The notes under the pieces are model-generated. The model was not told the DNA's origin. It made no database searches and saw only the letters and a program-made list of their open reading frames with translations. A program made the translations under genes and the position numbers. Shown piece after piece: positions 46,863 to 55,773 of a DNA stretch of 64,000 bases. Source of the DNA: Variovorax ginsengisoli (GTDB lineage Bacteria > Pseudomonadota > Gammaproteobacteria > Burkholderiales > Burkholderiaceae_C); NCBI RefSeq assembly GCF_030486595.1, contig NZ_JAUJZH010000005.1, positions 124,001 to 188,000 of the forward strand. The letters are read 5' to 3'. Each line of letters begins with the position of its first letter. Position 1 is the stretch's first letter.

Positions 46863-46973
46863 ATGACGCCCGAGCAGAAAAGGAACAACCGCCGCATGGG
46901 GCTGACGCTGGCCTCCATCGCGCTGCTGTTCTTCGTCGGATTCATCGTCCGCATGGTCTGGATCGGCCGCTAG
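46863..46973 (+). CDS. Cytochrome oxidase small assembly protein (36 aa)
   Basis: A tiny gene, 36 codons from ATG to TAG: a basic N-terminus (RNNRRMG) then one transmembrane helix (about 13-29). Small single-helix proteins of this kind between coxA and cox11 are a known feature of Comamonadaceae oxidase clusters. The frame fits exactly between coxA (stop 13 bp earlier) and ctaG (19 bp later). Role in assembly is inferred from position. Confidence 0.75.
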   Translation: MTPEQKRNNRRMGLTLASIALLFFVGFIVRMVWIGR

Positions 46974-46992
46974 GCCGCGACGAGGGCACGGC

Positions 46993-47625
46993 ATGGGCAT
47001 CGGTCAACGCATCCGCCGCGAGAACGTCCGCATGGTCGGCAAGCTGGCCGTGGTCGCTGCCGGCATGTTCGGCTTCGGCTATGCACTGGTGCCGATGTAC
47101 CGCGCGATCTGCGAAATGACCGGCATCAACATCCTGGCGCTCTCGGAGCTCCAGGTGCCGGGCGGCGCCAGCGGCGGCAACCAGGTGCGCGTGCCCGACA
47201 ACACCCAGGTCGACATGAGCCGCACCATCACGGTCGAGTTCGACGCCAACGTGCGCGGGCTCTGGGACTTCAAGCCGGCCCAGCGTTCGATGGAAGTGCA
47301 CCCGGGCCAGCTCAACACCGTCATGTACGAGTTCCAGAACGTCCAGAACCGCCGGATGGCGGCGCAGGCGATCCCGAGCTACGCGCCGCAGCAGGCCGCG
47401 CCCTACTTCAACAAGCTCGAGTGCTTCTGCTTCAACCAGTACACGCTCGACCCGGGCGAAAAGAAAGAGTGGCCGGTCGCCTTCGTGATCGATCCGAAGA
47501 TCTCCAAGGACGTCAAGACGATCACGCTGTCGTACACCTTCTTCGAGGTCGGCGGCAAGACCCCGCCGGCCCCGGTGGCCGCCAACGGCGCGCTGGCCGT
47601 GCCTGCAACGGAGCCGCGCTCGTGA
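46993..47625 (+). CDS. ctaG: Cytochrome c oxidase assembly protein CtaG/Cox11
   Basis: A 210-residue copper chaperone that delivers copper to the CuB site of subunit I. An N-terminal membrane anchor (about 15-35) and a periplasmic Ig-like domain with the copper-binding LECFCFNQ (two Cys) and YEFQNVQNRRMAAQAIPSYAPQ are typical. ATG 46993. Its stop overlaps the next start (GTGA), coupling it to the DUF2970 gene. Confidence 0.95.
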   Translation: MGIGQRIRRENVRMVGKLAVVAAGMFGFGYALVPMYRAICEMTGINILALSELQVPGGASGGNQVRVPDNTQVDMSRTITVEFDANVRGLWDFKPAQRSMEVHPGQLNTVMYEFQNVQNRRMAAQAIPSYAPQQAAPYFNKLECFCFNQYTLDPGEKKEWPVAFVIDPKISKDVKTITLSYTFFEVGGKTPPAPVAANGALAVPATEPRS

Positions 47626-47831
47626 GCGTCTCGCCGTTGTCTCGCAAGGCGTCGCTGTGGCAGACCGTGAGGGCCGTCTGCTGGTCGTTCTTCGGCATCC
47701 GCAAGAACAGCGGCTACCAGGACGACCTCGCGAAGCTCAATCCCCTGCACATCATCGCGGTCGCCTTCGTCGCCGTGGCGCTGTTCGTGGCCGCGCTGAT
47801 CCTGCTGGTGCGCTGGGTGGCCGCCTCCTGA
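47622..47831 (+). CDS. DUF2970 family protein (69 aa)
   Basis: A 69-residue protein with a basic N-terminus (RKASLWQTVRAVCWSFFGIR) and one C-terminal transmembrane helix (about 44-67). It is a usual companion of betaproteobacterial cox genes, of unknown role. The start is GTG 47622, inside the ctaG stop (GTGA), and coxC follows after 49 bp. Confidence 0.8.
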   Translation: MSVSPLSRKASLWQTVRAVCWSFFGIRKNSGYQDDLAKLNPLHIIAVAFVAVALFVAALILLVRWVAAS

Positions 47832-47880
47832 ATCAAGATCCCACAGAAATCGAAGCTAGAGAAGAAAACCAGGACCTGAA

Positions 47881-48762
47881 ATGAGCTCAACCACCCACGG
47901 CACCACGCCTTACTACTTCGTGCCCGGGCCATCGGCCTTCCCGGTCATGGCCGCGACCGGCCTGCTCTTCGTCATCCTGGGCGCGGCCCAGTGGATCAAC
48001 GGCCACCAATGGGGCATGTGGTCGCTGCTGGCCGGCATGATCATCTGGCTCGGCACGCTCTACGTCTGGTTCAGCGCCTCGATCCGCGAAAGCGAAGGCG
48101 GCCTGTATGGCCACAAGGTCGACCTCTCGTTCCGCTGGAGCATGAGTTGGTTCATCTTCTCCGAAGTGATGTTCTTCGGCGCCTTCTTCACCGCGCTGTG
48201 GTGGGCCCGCACCCACGCGCTGCCGGCGCTCGGCAGCCTCGACAACGCCTTGCTGTGGCCCGATTTCAAGGCCGTCTGGCCGACCACGGCGGCTGGCGTG
48301 ACCGGTTCGCCCGCCGGCATCGTCGAGCCCTTCCAGACCGTCGGCCCGTTCTGGCTGCCGACCATCAACACCGCGCTGCTGCTGAGTTCCGGCGTCACGC
48401 TGACCATCGCCCACCACGCGCTGCGTGCCGGCCATCGCGCGCAGAGCGTGCGCTTCATGTGGCTGACCGTGCTGCTGGGCTTCACCTTCCTGTGCGTCCA
48501 GGGCTACGAATACCACCACCTGTACACCGAACTGAACCTCAAGCTCAGCTCCGGCGCCTACGGCTCCACGTTCTTCATGCTGACCGGCTTCCACGGCCTG
48601 CACGTGTTCATCGGCATGCTGATGCTGTTCTTCATCACCCTGCGACTGCGCCGCGGCCACTTCACGCCCGAACGGCACTTCGGCTTCGAAGGCGCCGCCT
48701 GGTACTGGCACTTCGTCGACGTGGTGTGGCTCGGCCTCTACTTCCTGGTCTATTGGCTTTGA
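47881..48762 (+). CDS. coxC: Cytochrome c oxidase subunit III
   Basis: A 293-residue membrane subunit with seven helices, stabilising the proton-pumping core. HGTTPYYFVPGPSAFPVM opens it; WSMSWFIFSEVMFFGAFFTALWW and the closing HFVDVVWLGLYFLVYW are family signatures. A rho-independent terminator follows at 48785. Confidence 0.95.
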   Translation: MSSTTHGTTPYYFVPGPSAFPVMAATGLLFVILGAAQWINGHQWGMWSLLAGMIIWLGTLYVWFSASIRESEGGLYGHKVDLSFRWSMSWFIFSEVMFFGAFFTALWWARTHALPALGSLDNALLWPDFKAVWPTTAAGVTGSPAGIVEPFQTVGPFWLPTINTALLLSSGVTLTIAHHALRAGHRAQSVRFMWLTVLLGFTFLCVQGYEYHHLYTELNLKLSSGAYGSTFFMLTGFHGLHVFIGMLMLFFITLRLRRGHFTPERHFGFEGAAWYWHFVDVVWLGLYFLVYWL

Positions 48763-48784
48763 GCATCGGCAACGGCACGACAAG

Positions 48785-48807
48785 AAAGCGCCGCAAGGCG
48801 CTTTTTT
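48785..48807. terminator. Rho-independent terminator after coxC (bidirectional)
   Basis: AAAGCGCC and GGCGCTTT form an 8-bp stem around a GCAA loop, followed by T residues (48802-48807) and preceded by A residues. The stem therefore works on both strands, ending coxC on the plus strand and the DUF2909-type gene on the minus strand. Confidence 0.9.
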
Positions 48808-48833
48808 CATGGATCTCGTGGAACGAGCACCAC

Positions 48834-49055
48834 CTACTTGCCGATCGGGAGGCCCCCGGGCTGGATGTAGCCGAGTTTCCACGCGAGGAGCACGCAGAGG
48901 AACAAAAGCACCGACAACCCGATCCGAACCGTGAGCGCGCGCACCATGCCGCCGCTCTTGGCGCGGCCGTTGCGCCCGTCCCTCAGCATGAAGAACAGCG
49001 CCACCGCGAGACTCGCCAGGATGCCCAGGAAGGCGAGGGCGACCAGATATTTCAT
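48834..49055 (-). CDS. DUF2909/twin-transmembrane small protein (73 aa)
   Basis: A 73-residue protein with two membrane helices (about 4-22 and 42-59), joined by a basic loop (RDGRNGRAKSGG). It resembles the DUF2909 'twin transmembrane' proteins found within cox clusters; its role is unknown. ATG 49055 is chosen; ATG 49064 would add three residues. Convergent with coxC across the shared terminator and divergent from surf1. Confidence 0.75.
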   Translation of the reverse strand: MKYLVALAFLGILASLAVALFFMLRDGRNGRAKSGGMVRALTVRIGLSVLLFLCVLLAWKLGYIQPGGLPIGK

Positions 49056-49091
49056 GACCCCCATTATCGGCCGCCAGCGCCGCCTCCTGCC

Positions 49092-49931
49092 GTGAATGCG
49101 CAACCGCTCCAGACCTCTCGTCCCGGCCGTGCCGGCCGCTTCTGGTTCGTCACCGCGGTTGCCGTGCTGGTGCTCGCCGCCGCCCTTTCGCTCGGCCGCT
49201 GGCAGTTGTCTCGCGCGGCCCAGAAAGAGGCTCTGCAGGCCGAGATCGAGGCCCAGAAGAACCTGCCGCCTCTCGACCCACAGGCCTTCCTGGCGCTCGC
49301 CGACGCGACCACCGCGATGCACCGGCCGGTGCGTCTGCGCGGGCTCTGGCTGGCCCCGCACACCGTCTATCTCGACAACCGACAGATGCATGGCGTGCCG
49401 GGCTTCTACGTGCTGACGCCCTTCGCGCTCGAAGGCACCGAACAGACGGTGCTGATCCAGCGCGGCTGGATCCAGCGCAATTTCACCGACCGCGCCAAGC
49501 TGGAGCCGATCGAGACGCCGAGCGGCCTGGTCGAGGTGACGGCCCGGATCGCGCCGCCGCCCGCCCATTTGCTGGAACTGGGCAAGGGCGATGGCGCGGC
49601 GGCGCCCGCGCCCGCCGCTTCTGCCCCGGCCGCCCCGACGGCCGCGGCCACGCCCGATTCCGTGGGGTCTTCGCGCATCCGGCAGAATCTCGCCCTGGAA
49701 GCGTTCCGCGCCGAAACCGGCCTGCCCCTGCGGACCGACGTTTCCCTGCAGCAGACCGGTCCGGCCTCCGAGGGCTTGCAGCGCGACTGGCCGGCCCCCG
49801 CGCTGGGGGTCGAAAAGCACTACGGCTACGCATTCCAGTGGTTCGGCCTCGCGGCCCTCGTGGTATTCCTCTATGTCTGGTTCCAACTCATCGCCCCCTT
49901 CCGCCGTGCACGCCTTGCCCGCCGCGGCTGA
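49092..49931 (+). CDS. surf1: SURF1-family cytochrome oxidase assembly protein
   Basis: A 279-residue inner-membrane protein that helps place heme a in subunit I. An N-terminal membrane helix (about 18-37) and a second near the C-terminus flank a periplasmic domain with SLGRWQLSRAAQK, the family's GxYVLTPFAL and VLIQRGWIQR blocks. An Ala/Pro-rich insert (about 170-195) is longer than usual. The start is GTG 49092. Its end overlaps the next gene. Confidence 0.88.
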   Translation: MNAQPLQTSRPGRAGRFWFVTAVAVLVLAAALSLGRWQLSRAAQKEALQAEIEAQKNLPPLDPQAFLALADATTAMHRPVRLRGLWLAPHTVYLDNRQMHGVPGFYVLTPFALEGTEQTVLIQRGWIQRNFTDRAKLEPIETPSGLVEVTARIAPPPAHLLELGKGDGAAAPAPAASAPAAPTAAATPDSVGSSRIRQNLALEAFRAETGLPLRTDVSLQQTGPASEGLQRDWPAPALGVEKHYGYAFQWFGLAALVVFLYVWFQLIAPFRRARLARRG

Positions 49932-50598
49932 CGAGCCGCTCGGCCTGACCGTGCATTCGATGCCGTCGCCGCGCCAGGCCCTGGCGGGCGCCGAGGGCCG
50001 GCGCACGGTCCAGGGCCGCTGGAAGATGATCTTCGTGCTGCTGTGCTGCGCGGCCCCGGTGATCGCCTCCTACTTCACCTACTACGTGGTGCGCCCCGAA
50101 AGCCGCAGCGTCTACGGCGAGCTGATCGACCCGCAGCGACCGCTGCCGAACATCGCGGCGACGCTGCCGGACGGCACCACCCAGCGCCTGCCCTCGCTCA
50201 AGGGCCAGTGGCTGCTGCTGACCGTGGCCGATGCCGGCTGCGATGCGCTCTGCGAACAACAGCTGTACCTGCAGCGTCAGCTGCGCGAGAGCCTCGGGCG
50301 CGAAAAGGACCGGCTCGACCGCGTCTGGCTGGTCAGCGACGACAAGCCGCTGCCCGAGCGGCTCGCCAACGGCCTGCGCGGCGCCACCGTGCTGCGCCTG
50401 CCGGCGGCCGAGGTCGCCAAGTGGCTGCCGGCTGCCGCCGGCCATGCGCCGGCGGAGCACCTCTTCGTGGTCGATCCGCTGGGCAACCTGATGATGCGGT
50501 TCCCGGCCCGCATGGACGCCGCCGGCGCCAGCCGCGGCAAGCGCGACCTCGACCGGCTGCTGCGCGCCTCGTCTTCGTGGGACGAAGCCGGCCGCTGA
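49873..50598 (+). CDS. SCO-like membrane-anchored thioredoxin-fold protein
   Basis: A 241-residue protein with one membrane helix (about 52-73) and a C-terminal thioredoxin-like domain. CDALC (Cys123-x3-Cys127) stands where SCO proteins have CPxVC, and [15 protein letters not shown] resembles the SCO end. It may help copper loading or thiol chemistry at the oxidase but lacks the prolines of the SCO motif. ATG 49873 overlaps surf1 by 59 bases; a later ATG at 49960 is possible. Confidence 0.6.
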   Translation: MSGSNSSPPSAVHALPAAADEPLGLTVHSMPSPRQALAGAEGRRTVQGRWKMIFVLLCCAAPVIASYFTYYVVRPESRSVYGELIDPQRPLPNIAATLPDGTTQRLPSLKGQWLLLTVADAGCDALCEQQLYLQRQLRESLGREKDRLDRVWLVSDDKPLPERLANGLRGATVLRLPAAEVAKWLPAAAGHAPAEHLFVVDPLGNLMMRFPARMDAAGASRGKRDLDRLLRASSSWDEAGR

Positions 50599-50606
50599 TC
50601 AACGCC

Positions 50607-51794
50607 ATGGACACGACCTCGCTCTACGACCTCAAGCCGATCGCCTGGCTGCTGGCGGTCGGCGTCCTGCTGGCCCTCGGTCCGCTGGTCTGGGTCTGGC
50701 GCCGCAACGCCGGCGCCGCTGCCGCGCGCCGGCTGCATGCGCTGACCGTCCTGACCCTGTTCCTGACCTTCGACCTGACCCTGTTCGGCGCCTTCACCCG
50801 CCTGAGCGATTCGGGCCTGGGCTGCCCCGACTGGCCCGGCTGCTACGGCAACGCCAGCCCGGTCGGTGCCCGGCACGACATCGCGATGGCGCAGGCCGCC
50901 CAGCCGACCGGGCCGGTGACGCACAGCAAGGCCTGGGTCGAGATGGTCCACCGCTACCTGGCCACCGGGGTCGGCTTCCTGATCCTGGTGCTGGCGATCG
51001 CGACCTGGGTCGCGCGCCGCCGCCAACGCCGGCCCGACCACCGCGGCGAGCGTGCGCTCAGCGCCTGGTGGCCCGCGGCCACGCTGGCCTGGGTCTGCCT
51101 GCAGGGCGCCTTCGGTGCCCTGACCGTCACCTGGAAGCTGTTCCCGGCCATCGTGACGCTGCACCTGATGGGCGCCGTGGTGCTGCTGGCGCTGCTGTGC
51201 ATCCAGGCCGTGCGCTACCAGCAGGCGGCGACGCAGCGCCTGCCGACGCCCCTGCCGTCGCCGCTGCGCAGCCTTCTTGTCGGCACCACCGCCTTGCTCG
51301 CGCTGCAGATCGCCCTGGGCGGCTGGGTCAGCACCAACTATGCGGTGCTGGCCTGCACCCAGTTCCCGACCTGCCAGGACAGCTGGTGGCCGCCGATGGA
51401 CTTCGCCCAGGGCTTCCAGGTCTGGCGCCACCTGGGCGAGACCGCCGCCGGCAGCCCGATCGATTTCGCGGCGCTCACCGCCATCCACTACGTGCACCGC
51501 CTGATGGCCTACCTCGTGTTCGTCGCCATCGGGCTGCTGGCCTGGCGGCTGCGCCGCATCCGGCCGCTGCGTGCCCAATCGCGCTGGCTGGCAGGCCTGG
51601 CCCTGCTGCAGCTCGCCAGCGGCCTCGGCAACGTGCTGCTCGGATGGCCGCTCGCGGCGGCCCTGCTCCACACCGGCGGCGCCGCCGCGCTCGCGGTGGT
51701 GCTGACCTGGACCCTCTGCGAAAGCCGTCGCGAAGGCGCGCGCAGCGCGGCCGGCGCCGGCGCCCGTGTTCCCAAAATGGAGGTGGCCCGATGA
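50607..51794 (+). CDS. ctaA: Heme A synthase
   Basis: A 395-residue membrane enzyme that oxidises heme O to heme A. Eight helices; the four heme ligands are the His of [30 protein letters not shown] and ALLHTGGAA; the first loop carries [10 protein letters not shown] with the conserved cysteine pair. The stop overlaps ctaB (ATGA), so heme O and heme A synthesis are coupled. Confidence 0.95.
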   Translation: MDTTSLYDLKPIAWLLAVGVLLALGPLVWVWRRNAGAAAARRLHALTVLTLFLTFDLTLFGAFTRLSDSGLGCPDWPGCYGNASPVGARHDIAMAQAAQPTGPVTHSKAWVEMVHRYLATGVGFLILVLAIATWVARRRQRRPDHRGERALSAWWPAATLAWVCLQGAFGALTVTWKLFPAIVTLHLMGAVVLLALLCIQAVRYQQAATQRLPTPLPSPLRSLLVGTTALLALQIALGGWVSTNYAVLACTQFPTCQDSWWPPMDFAQGFQVWRHLGETAAGSPIDFAALTAIHYVHRLMAYLVFVAIGLLAWRLRRIRPLRAQSRWLAGLALLQLASGLGNVLLGWPLAAALLHTGGAAALAVVLTWTLCESRREGARSAAGAGARVPKMEVAR

Positions 51795-52696
51795 GCGCCC
51801 CCGTGTCTGTCCCCGCCCCGACCACCGCCAGCGTGCTGCGCCAGTTCTATGCGCTGACCAAGCCGCGGGTGGTGCAACTGATCGTCTTCTGCGCCCTGAT
51901 CGGCATGGTGCTCGCGGTGCCCGGCGTGCCGTCGCTGGCCGATCTGCAGCAGGGCGCACTCGCCTGCCTCGGGATCTGGCTGGTCGCCGGCGCGGCGGCC
52001 GCCTTCAACTGCCTGGTCGAGAAGGGCATCGACGCCAAGATGAAGCGCACCGCCTGGCGGCCGACGGCGCGCGGGCAACTGAGCGACAAGCAGGCGCTGA
52101 TCTTCTCGGCCGGGCTCTGCGCCGCCGGCTCGGCGCTTCTTTGGTTCACCGTGAACCCGCTGACCATGTGGCTGACCTTCGCCACCTTCGTCGGCTACGC
52201 GGTGGTCTACACCGTCATCCTGAAGCCGCTGACGCCGCAGAACATCGTGATCGGCGGCGCCTCGGGCGCGATGCCGCCGGTGCTGGGCTGGGCCGCGATG
52301 ACCGGTGACGTCGGCCCCGAGGCGCTGATCCTGTTCCTGATCATCTTCCTGTGGACGCCGCCGCACTTCTGGGCCCTGGCCCTGTACCGGGTCGAGGACT
52401 ACCGCAAGGCCGGCCTGCCGATGCTGCCCGTGACGCACGGCAACGAGTTCACGCGGCTGCAGGTGCTGCTCTACACATTCATCCTCTTCGCCGCCTGCCT
52501 GATGCCCTTCATCTACGGCATGAGCGGCTGGCTCTATCTGGTGGTCGCGATCGGCGTCAGCATCGGCTTCACCGGCTATGCCTTCGCGCTGTGGCGGAAC
52601 TATTCCGACGCGCTGGCGCGCAAGACCTTTCGCTTTTCACTGATCCACCTGAGCGTGCTGTTCGCGGCGCTGCTGGTCGACCACTACCTCCAATGA
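51791..52696 (+). CDS. ctaB: Protoheme IX farnesyltransferase (heme O synthase)
   Basis: A 301-residue prenyltransferase of the UbiA fold with nine helices. [15 protein letters not shown] and [15 protein letters not shown] hold the two Asp-rich metal/prenyl sites (N-x3-D-type and D-x3-D-type). It adds farnesyl to heme B as the first step of heme A formation. ATG 51791 overlaps the ctaA stop, and the sco gene begins in its stop. Confidence 0.96.
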   Translation: MSAPVSVPAPTTASVLRQFYALTKPRVVQLIVFCALIGMVLAVPGVPSLADLQQGALACLGIWLVAGAAAAFNCLVEKGIDAKMKRTAWRPTARGQLSDKQALIFSAGLCAAGSALLWFTVNPLTMWLTFATFVGYAVVYTVILKPLTPQNIVIGGASGAMPPVLGWAAMTGDVGPEALILFLIIFLWTPPHFWALALYRVEDYRKAGLPMLPVTHGNEFTRLQVLLYTFILFAACLMPFIYGMSGWLYLVVAIGVSIGFTGYAFALWRNYSDALARKTFRFSLIHLSVLFAALLVDHYLQ

Positions 52697-53310
52697 CCGA
52701 ATCCATGAACAAGCGCCAAGCACTCCGGACCCTGGCCTGGGTCGGCGTCGCCGCGGCCGCGGGCGTCCAGCTCGCCGGCTGCACCGAGGCCAAGCCCAGC
52801 TTCAATGCGGTCGACATCACGGGCGCCGACTACGCCCGCGACTTCTCGCTGACCGATGCCGACGGCAAGGTCCGCACCCTGGCCGATTTCAAGGGCAAGG
52901 CGGTGGTGCTGTTCTTCGGCTACGCGCAGTGCCCCGACGTCTGCCCGACCACCATGAGCGAGATGGCGCAGGTCAAGCAGCAGCTGGGTGCCGATGGCGA
53001 CAAGTTGCAGGTGGTGTTCGTCACGGTCGACCCGGCGCGCGACACGCCCGAGGTCATGAAGGCCTACATGGGCGCCTTCGACCCGTCGTTCGTGGCGCTG
53101 ATCCCGACGCCCGACCAGCTCGCCGCGGTGGCCAAGGACTTCAAGGTCTACTTCAAGAAGGTCGAGGGCAAGACGCCGACCAGCTATTCGATGGACCACT
53201 CGGCGGCCAGCTTCGTCTACGACCCGCAGGGCCGGTTGCGGCTGTACGCGCGCTACGGCGCCGGCGTGGCCCCGATGGTGTCGGACCTCAAGACCCTGCT
53301 CAAGTCCTGA
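52693..53310 (+). CDS. SCO1/SenC copper chaperone, lipoprotein
   Basis: A 205-residue membrane-attached copper protein for CuA assembly. LAGC (Cys30) is a lipobox after a short signal peptide. [11 protein letters not shown] holds the CxxxC copper site (Cys80, Cys84), and the His in SMDHSAASF is the third ligand. The thioredoxin fold and order match SCO1. Start ATG 52693 overlaps the ctaB stop (ATGA). Confidence 0.93.
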   Translation: MTESMNKRQALRTLAWVGVAAAAGVQLAGCTEAKPSFNAVDITGADYARDFSLTDADGKVRTLADFKGKAVVLFFGYAQCPDVCPTTMSEMAQVKQQLGADGDKLQVVFVTVDPARDTPEVMKAYMGAFDPSFVALIPTPDQLAAVAKDFKVYFKKVEGKTPTSYSMDHSAASFVYDPQGRLRLYARYGAGVAPMVSDLKTLLKS

Positions 53311-53314
53311 ACCC

Positions 53315-54151
53315 GTGGCGTCGGTCGACCACCTGAAGCAGCGCAAGGGCGCCTTCCGCATCGCGTTGATCCCGCCCGAGGTGCTGGACGCGCTCAACGA
53401 CGGCCTGCTCGAGACCGTCAACCTCAACGAATTCATGGCGCTGGAGCTGCCCCGGCTGGCGCGCAGCGTGGCGGCGCAGATCGGGCTCGACCCGGCCAGC
53501 GAACGGCTGGCCGACACCTGCGCCATGCTGCCCGCGTTCAAGCCGATGCAGCGCCACGGCCACATCGCGCGGGCGTTCTACGACCTGGCCGGCGCCCACC
53601 CCGAGCGCGACGCCGTGGCCCACCGCCTGGCCACCCATGCGAGCGACGTGGCGCGCTGCTGGGCGACCCAGTGGCTCCCGATGTCGGGGCTCGCGCTGCC
53701 CGAGCAGCTGGCGGCGGTGCGCCGCTTTGCCGCCGATCCGCATTTCGGCGTCCGCGAGATGGCCTGGATGGGGGTGCGCGAGGCGACCATCCGCGCGCTC
53801 GACCAGGCGCTGGCCCTGCTCCAGCCCTGGACCGCCGATCCCGATCCGAACATCCGCCGCTTCGCCAGCGAGCTGACCCGTCCGCGCGGGGTCTGGTGCC
53901 CCCAGATCGAGCGGCTCAAGGCCGAGCCCTGGCTGGCCCTGCCGCTGCTGGAGCCGCTGCGCGCCGACCCCAGCCGCTACGTCCAGAACTCGGTCGCCAA
54001 CTGGCTCAACGATGCCAGCCGGACCCAGCCGGACTGGGTCGAAGCCACCTGCGAGCGCTGGCTGGCCGACAGCGATGCCGCCGAAACCCGCTACATCGCG
54101 CGCCGGGCATTGCGCACGCTGGCCAAGCGGCCGCCCGAAGAAGCAGCCTGA
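53315..54151 (+). CDS. DNA alkylation repair protein, AlkC/AlkD-like HEAT repeat
   Basis: A 278-residue all-helical protein of the AlkC/AlkD family, DNA glycosylases that remove bulky N-alkyl purines without base flipping. Helical repeats recur about every 40 residues; NIRRFASELTRPRG and a later YVQNSVANWLND are signature loops with the basic, aromatic surface these enzymes use. The start is GTG 53315, four bases after the sco stop. Residues at the active site cannot be verified by eye, so a relative without glycosylase activity is possible. Confidence 0.75.
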   Translation: MASVDHLKQRKGAFRIALIPPEVLDALNDGLLETVNLNEFMALELPRLARSVAAQIGLDPASERLADTCAMLPAFKPMQRHGHIARAFYDLAGAHPERDAVAHRLATHASDVARCWATQWLPMSGLALPEQLAAVRRFAADPHFGVREMAWMGVREATIRALDQALALLQPWTADPDPNIRRFASELTRPRGVWCPQIERLKAEPWLALPLLEPLRADPSRYVQNSVANWLNDASRTQPDWVEATCERWLADSDAAETRYIARRALRTLAKRPPEEAA

Positions 54152-54156
54152 CAACG

Positions 54157-54185
54157 AAAAAGCCCGGCGCGGGCCGGGCTTTTTT
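54157..54185. terminator. Bidirectional rho-independent terminator
   Basis: AAAAAGCCCGGC and GCCGGGCTTTTT form a 12-bp perfect stem around GCGG, with A- and T-runs on both strands. It ends the AlkC-like gene (plus) and rpoH (minus), which converge here. Confidence 0.92.
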
Positions 54186-54200
54186 CGGGGGCGGAGCCGC

Positions 54201-55142
54201 TCAGGCGTATTCGGCCAGGGCCTTCTTCATCTTCTTCATCGCGGCGACCTCGATCTGGCGGATGCGCTCGGCGCTCACGCCATAGACCGCGGCCAGGTCG
54301 TGCAGGGTCATGCCGCCCGAACCGTCGTCGTTGACCTTGAGCCAGCGCTCCTCGACGATGCGGCGGCTGCGGTCGTCCAGCGCCTCGAGCGCGGTCGAGA
54401 TGCCGTCGGTCGACAGGCGGTCGCGCTGGCGCGATTCGATCTGCGCGGTCGGCTCCTGCGTGGCGTCGGCCAGGTAGGCGATCGGGCCGAAGCCTTCGTC
54501 GCCGTCGTCGGACGGGCTCGGGTCGAGCAGCACGTCGCCGCCCGAGAGCCGGGTTTCCATCTCGAGCACTTCCTCGGGCTTCACGTTGAGCCGGGTGGCC
54601 ATCTGCGACACCTCGTCAGGGCTCAGCGTCTCGCGGTGGGTGCCCGCATCGGCGGCGGCCGAATCGGCCTTGAAACCCTGCTTCATGGAGCGCAGGTTGA
54701 AGAACAGCTTGCGCTGGGCCTTGGTCGTCGCGACCTTGACCATGCGCCAGTTCTTCAGGATGTACTCGTGGATCTCGGCCTTGATCCAGTGCATGGCGTA
54801 GCTCACCAGCCGGACGCCCTGGTCGGGATCGAAGCGTTTCACGGCCTTCATGAGGCCGACATTGCCTTCCTGGATCAGGTCGCCGTGCGGCAGCCCGTAG
54901 CCCAGATATTGGCGGGAGATAGACACAACAAGGCGCAGATGCGACAAGATAAGCGCACCAGCAGCTTCGAGATCGTTGTTGTCGCGCAGTTTGCGCGCAA
55001 AGCCCTGCTCTTCTTCGAGCGTGAGCAACGGCAGGCGGTTGGCTGCCGAGATGTAGGCGTCCAAGTTACCCAGCGGCGGGACCATCGACCACGGATTGGC
55101 GACGGCGAGCTGGTTGGCAGAGGCTCCAGACAGTGTTGTCAT
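54201..55142 (-). CDS. rpoH: RNA polymerase sigma-32 factor
   Basis: A 313-residue heat-shock sigma factor. GLPHGDLIQEGNVGLMKAVKRFDP is core sigma region 2 (core RNAP binding and -10), QRKLFFNLRSMKQ is the RpoH box (region C), and the C-terminal YGVSAERIRQIEVAAMKKM is region 4.2. ATG 55142 is chosen because AAGGAG lies eight bases upstream; the longer frame from 55169 would start within one base of the CIRCE element. HrcA should repress transcription through that element. Confidence 0.93.
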   Translation of the reverse strand: MTTLSGASANQLAVANPWSMVPPLGNLDAYISAANRLPLLTLEEEQGFARKLRDNNDLEAAGALILSHLRLVVSISRQYLGYGLPHGDLIQEGNVGLMKAVKRFDPDQGVRLVSYAMHWIKAEIHEYILKNWRMVKVATTKAQRKLFFNLRSMKQGFKADSAAADAGTHRETLSPDEVSQMATRLNVKPEEVLEMETRLSGGDVLLDPSPSDDGDEGFGPIAYLADATQEPTAQIESRQRDRLSTDGISTALEALDDRSRRIVEERWLKVNDDGSGGMTLHDLAAVYGVSAERIRQIEVAAMKKMKKALAEYA

Positions 55143-55150
55143 TCGGGGAA

Positions 55151-55156
55151 CTCCTT
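55151..55156 (-). promoter_or_regulatory. Ribosome binding site deciding the rpoH start
   Basis: AAGGAG on the minus strand, eight bases before ATG 55142. The upstream in-frame ATGs (55169, 55163) lack any such element. Confidence 0.75.
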
Positions 55157-55170
55157 CGTTCATGGCCATA

Positions 55171-55197
55171 TTAGCACTCGGTTAGAGGGAGTGCTAA
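55171..55197. promoter_or_regulatory. CIRCE element (HrcA operator) of rpoH
   Basis: TTAGCACTC (55171-55179), nine bases, then GAGTGCTAA (55189-55197): a perfect CIRCE inverted repeat. It lies in the rpoH leader, 28 bp before the start codon. HrcA bound here would block rpoH transcription until heat inactivates it, coupling the two heat-shock systems. hrcA itself is not in the window. Confidence 0.95.
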
Positions 55198-55247
55198 GCT
55201 AAGGGTTCCCACCTATTTTCTATGGGGCCGATAGCCTTTTCCAGCGC

Positions 55248-55709
55248 CTACCAGCGAATGCCGAGGCGAGAGAAAAGCAGCGACAGCACGAACAAAGGGC
55301 CGACCCAAAGGTATTGGATGTCCTCGAAGAAGGAAGGTTTCCGCCCTTCGATCTTGTGGCCGATGAACTGGAAGATCCAGGCCACCACGAAGATGGCGGC
55401 GGAAATCGGCAGCACAAGGTCCCCCATGGCGTGGACCAGCGCCAGTGCGGCGGCCGTGGCCGCGAGCATCGCCACCAGGAAGACCGGCGCCCGCAGCCCG
55501 ACGTAATAGACCGCGCTGGCCGCCACGAAGGCATAGGCCACCCAGGGATGGAGAGCGAACAGCAGCCCGACGATGCTGACCATGATCGCTGGGATCGCGA
55601 CCACGTGGATCGCCTCGTTGGTCGGGTTGCGGTGGCTCTCGCCATAGTGGGCGAGCAGGCGGTCGACCTTGCGGTCGGCGCCGGCGAGGGGGGCGGAAGC
55701 GGTGTTCAT
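55248..55709 (-). CDS. Mpo1-like/DUF962 membrane protein
   Basis: A 153-residue four-helix membrane protein of the DUF962/Mpo1 family. HYGESHRNPTNEAIH near the start and FIGHKIEGRKPSFFEDIQYLWVGP near the end hold the His residues that bind Fe(II) in yeast Mpo1, a dioxygenase for 2-hydroxy fatty acids. Bacterial function is unknown. ATG 55709 begins the conserved core. Confidence 0.85.
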   Translation of the reverse strand: MNTASAPLAGADRKVDRLLAHYGESHRNPTNEAIHVVAIPAIMVSIVGLLFALHPWVAYAFVAASAVYYVGLRAPVFLVAMLAATAAALALVHAMGDLVLPISAAIFVVAWIFQFIGHKIEGRKPSFFEDIQYLWVGPLFVLSLLFSRLGIRW

Positions 55710-55773
55710 GCGGGTCTCCGGGGCCTCTTGGCGGGCTCCGGCCATGATGCCAGAGCGCCCCGCGGCGCACAAA

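Noticed and set aside
55143..55169. Nine-codon upstream extension of rpoH
   Set aside because: It would begin one base from the CIRCE element and lacks a ribosome binding site, while AAGGAG precedes ATG 55142.
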